The notes beneath the pieces are model-generated. The model was not told where the DNA came from and did no database searches. It saw only the letters and a list, made by a program, of their open reading frames with translations. This document shows, piece after piece, positions 63,074-64,000 of a stretch of 64,000 nucleotides of DNA. The stretch's first letter is position 1, and the number at the start of each line of letters is the position of its first letter. Location of the stretch: contig JAJYZB010000003.1 of assembly GCA_021800275.1 (NCBI GenBank), positions 188,680 through 252,679 of the forward strand, read 5' to 3'. The position numbers and the translations under genes were made by a program. This DNA is from a bacterium (GTDB lineage Bacteria; Vulcanimicrobiota; JABDET01).

Positions 63074-63691
63074 ATGCTGATTAAAATTGACTCAGAATCT
63101 CCCAATACCCACCACATTGAACGAGTCGTTGAGTTTTTAAAATCAGAAAAAGTGATTGCCTATCCAACGGACACAGTCTATGGAATAGGATGCATTCTGT
63201 CAAACAAAAAAGGAATCGAGAGAATCTATCAGATGAAGCACCTCTCTCGCCACAAACCTTTAAGTTTAATCTGCAAAGACATAAAAGAAATTGGTCAATA
63301 TGCCGTAGTTTCAAATCAAGCCCATAAATTGATGAAAAGACTTCTTCCTGGCCCCTATACTTTTATCTTAAAGGCAAGCCGAGAAGTTCCGAAACTGGTT
63401 CTAACGAACCAGAGAACTGTCGGGATTCGAATCCCAGACAATAAAATCTGCCTTTCAGTCGTCCAACTGCTTGACTATCCTTTAATCAACACCAGCGCCT
63501 TCACTTCAGATAATGAATTTTTAAGCGATCCCGTTGAAATTGATAAAAAATTTGGATTCTCCCTGGACATGGTCGTAGATGGGGGACTGCTGATTTCAGA
63601 CCCTTCCACAATCCTGGATTTAACCCAGGATACAGTTCAAGTGGTCCGTGAAGGAAAAGGTTCACTCGATTTCCTGATGGCAAAATCCTGA
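63074..63691 (+). CDS. Sua5/YciO/YrdC-family threonylcarbamoyl-AMP synthase
   Basis: This 205-residue protein makes threonylcarbamoyl-AMP, the first step to t6A37 in tRNAs. It has VIAYPTDTVYGIGC, KPLSLICKD and TVGIRIPDN, with INTSAFTSDNEF near the nucleotide site. It is the short YrdC/TsaC-type form without the C-terminal Sua5 domain. A more general YciO-type role cannot be excluded. It starts 41 nt after the recombinase with no clear ribosome site. Confidence 0.88.
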   Translation: MLIKIDSESPNTHHIERVVEFLKSEKVIAYPTDTVYGIGCILSNKKGIERIYQMKHLSRHKPLSLICKDIKEIGQYAVVSNQAHKLMKRLLPGPYTFILKASREVPKLVLTNQRTVGIRIPDNKICLSVVQLLDYPLINTSAFTSDNEFLSDPVEIDKKFGFSLDMVVDGGLLISDPSTILDLTQDTVQVVREGKGSLDFLMAKS

Positions 63692-63699
63692 TGAATCAA

Positions 63700-64000
63700 T
63701 TATCCGCCAACAGAGCACATAAGTCTGGAGCTGGGGGAATGCAGTTCTTCTTTTGCCCTTTCGACCATAAAATGATGTTCAGGTTTGTTTTCAATGGTTC
63801 TCAAAATTTCACGCTTAATTTCTTTTCTGTCTGCGCCTTTTCGAAGCATTTCACCTAATGGAACTCCCATCCATCCATCCAAACAAGGCACAAGCACCCC
63901 TTTTGATGAAAGCCTCACTCTATTGCAATTTCCGCAAAAATTACAGGACAGAGCACTGATAAATCCAATCGTTCCTTGAGCTCCGGGCCTTTTAAAATAG
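63700..64000 (-). CDS. moaA: GTP 3',8-cyclase MoaA, C-terminal part
   Basis: The minus-strand frame runs off the window end, so only about the last 100 codons are seen. The visible sequence GAQGTIGFISALSCNFCGNCNR and the later VPCLDGWMG provide the three cysteines (CxxC...C) of the second 4Fe-4S cluster of MoaA, which binds the GTP substrate, and the C-terminus ends CSVGG, equivalent to the functional double-glycine tail. MoaA starts molybdenum cofactor synthesis. It is convergent with the Sua5-like gene. Confidence 0.92.
   Translation of the reverse strand, partial: YFKRPGAQGTIGFISALSCNFCGNCNRVRLSSKGVLVPCLDGWMGVPLGEMLRKGADRKEIKREILRTIENKPEHHFMVERAKEELHSPSSRLMCSVGG

Noticed and set aside
63422-63435. 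14-bp palindrome GGGATTCGAATCCC, reminiscent of a tRNA T-arm
   Set aside because: It lies inside the Sua5-like coding sequence and no acceptor or anticodon stem surrounds it.

Overview
The window is a chromosomal stretch of about 64 kb, A+T-leaning (judged by eye, not computed), densely packed with genes in short operons that often overlap by 1-8 nt. It holds no rRNA, tRNA, CRISPR array or insertion sequence that I could recognise. The host looks like a free-living, flagellated bacterium with an envelope carrying lipoproteins, MreB/MurA, a NADPH-thioredoxin system, Fe/Mn superoxide dismutase, catabolism of leucine and purines, and cAMP-type signalling. The phylum cannot be fixed from the sequence. 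An F1 beta-epsilon gene pair (atpDC) separated from the rest of ATP synthase and a DUF5693 protein hint at the cyanobacterial/Melainabacteria/Margulisbacteria neighbourhood or another deep-branching phylum, but this is weak inference.

Layout. 1-0.5 kb: end of a GH63-like glycosidase and a small conserved-looking ORF. 0.9-3.9 kb: flagellar rod/MS-ring operon flgB-flgC-fliE-fliF, closed by a strong hairpin before fliG would be expected. 3.9-9.1 kb: two-lobed retropepsin-like protease (minus), Crp-type regulator, class A beta-lactamase-like hydrolase, cutA, cvpA, rluB, Xaa-Pro peptidase. 9.2-15.6 kb: membrane protein overlapping metG antisense, nfeD-slipin pair, ilvE, trxB. 15.9-25.1 kb: an accessory-looking DNA-end-processing island: HerA-like ATPase, a Phd-PIN toxin-antitoxin pair, a dead remnant of the start of sbcD, an HDAC-like deacetylase, an AbrB-VapC pair, a broken regulator fragment, then intact sbcD-sbcC (Mre11-Rad50). 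25.2-29.2 kb: FmdB zinc-ribbon protein, a 14-codon lysine-rich micro-gene with its own promoter and terminator, a degenerate RsbW-like protein, a lipoprotein, a membrane-anchored protein and DUF5693. 29.2-33.7 kb (minus): CHASE2-adenylate cyclase, aroA, NiCoT transporter. 33.8-38.9 kb: PilZ-like protein, second retropepsin-like protein, pirin, OsmC, PLP decarboxylase, superoxide dismutase. 39-43 kb: atpD-atpC-murA-mreB. 43-46.6 kb: aminotransferase, 8-oxoguanine deaminase-like amidohydrolase, GIN-domain lipoprotein. 46.7-52.1 kb: leucine-degradation operon with a split methylcrotonyl-CoA carboxylase alpha subunit. 52.1-63.7 kb: secreted unknown, lysC, tilS-hpt-ftsH, a small nuclease-like protein, a second hpt, zinc-ribbon coiled coil, purA, xerC/D-like recombinase, Sua5/YrdC. 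63.7-64 kb: C-terminal end of moaA (minus).

The most interesting points are the HerA/SbcCD island with its sbcD scar, and the micro-gene near 25.7 kb. Functional calls rest on motif recognition by eye; no database search was possible.
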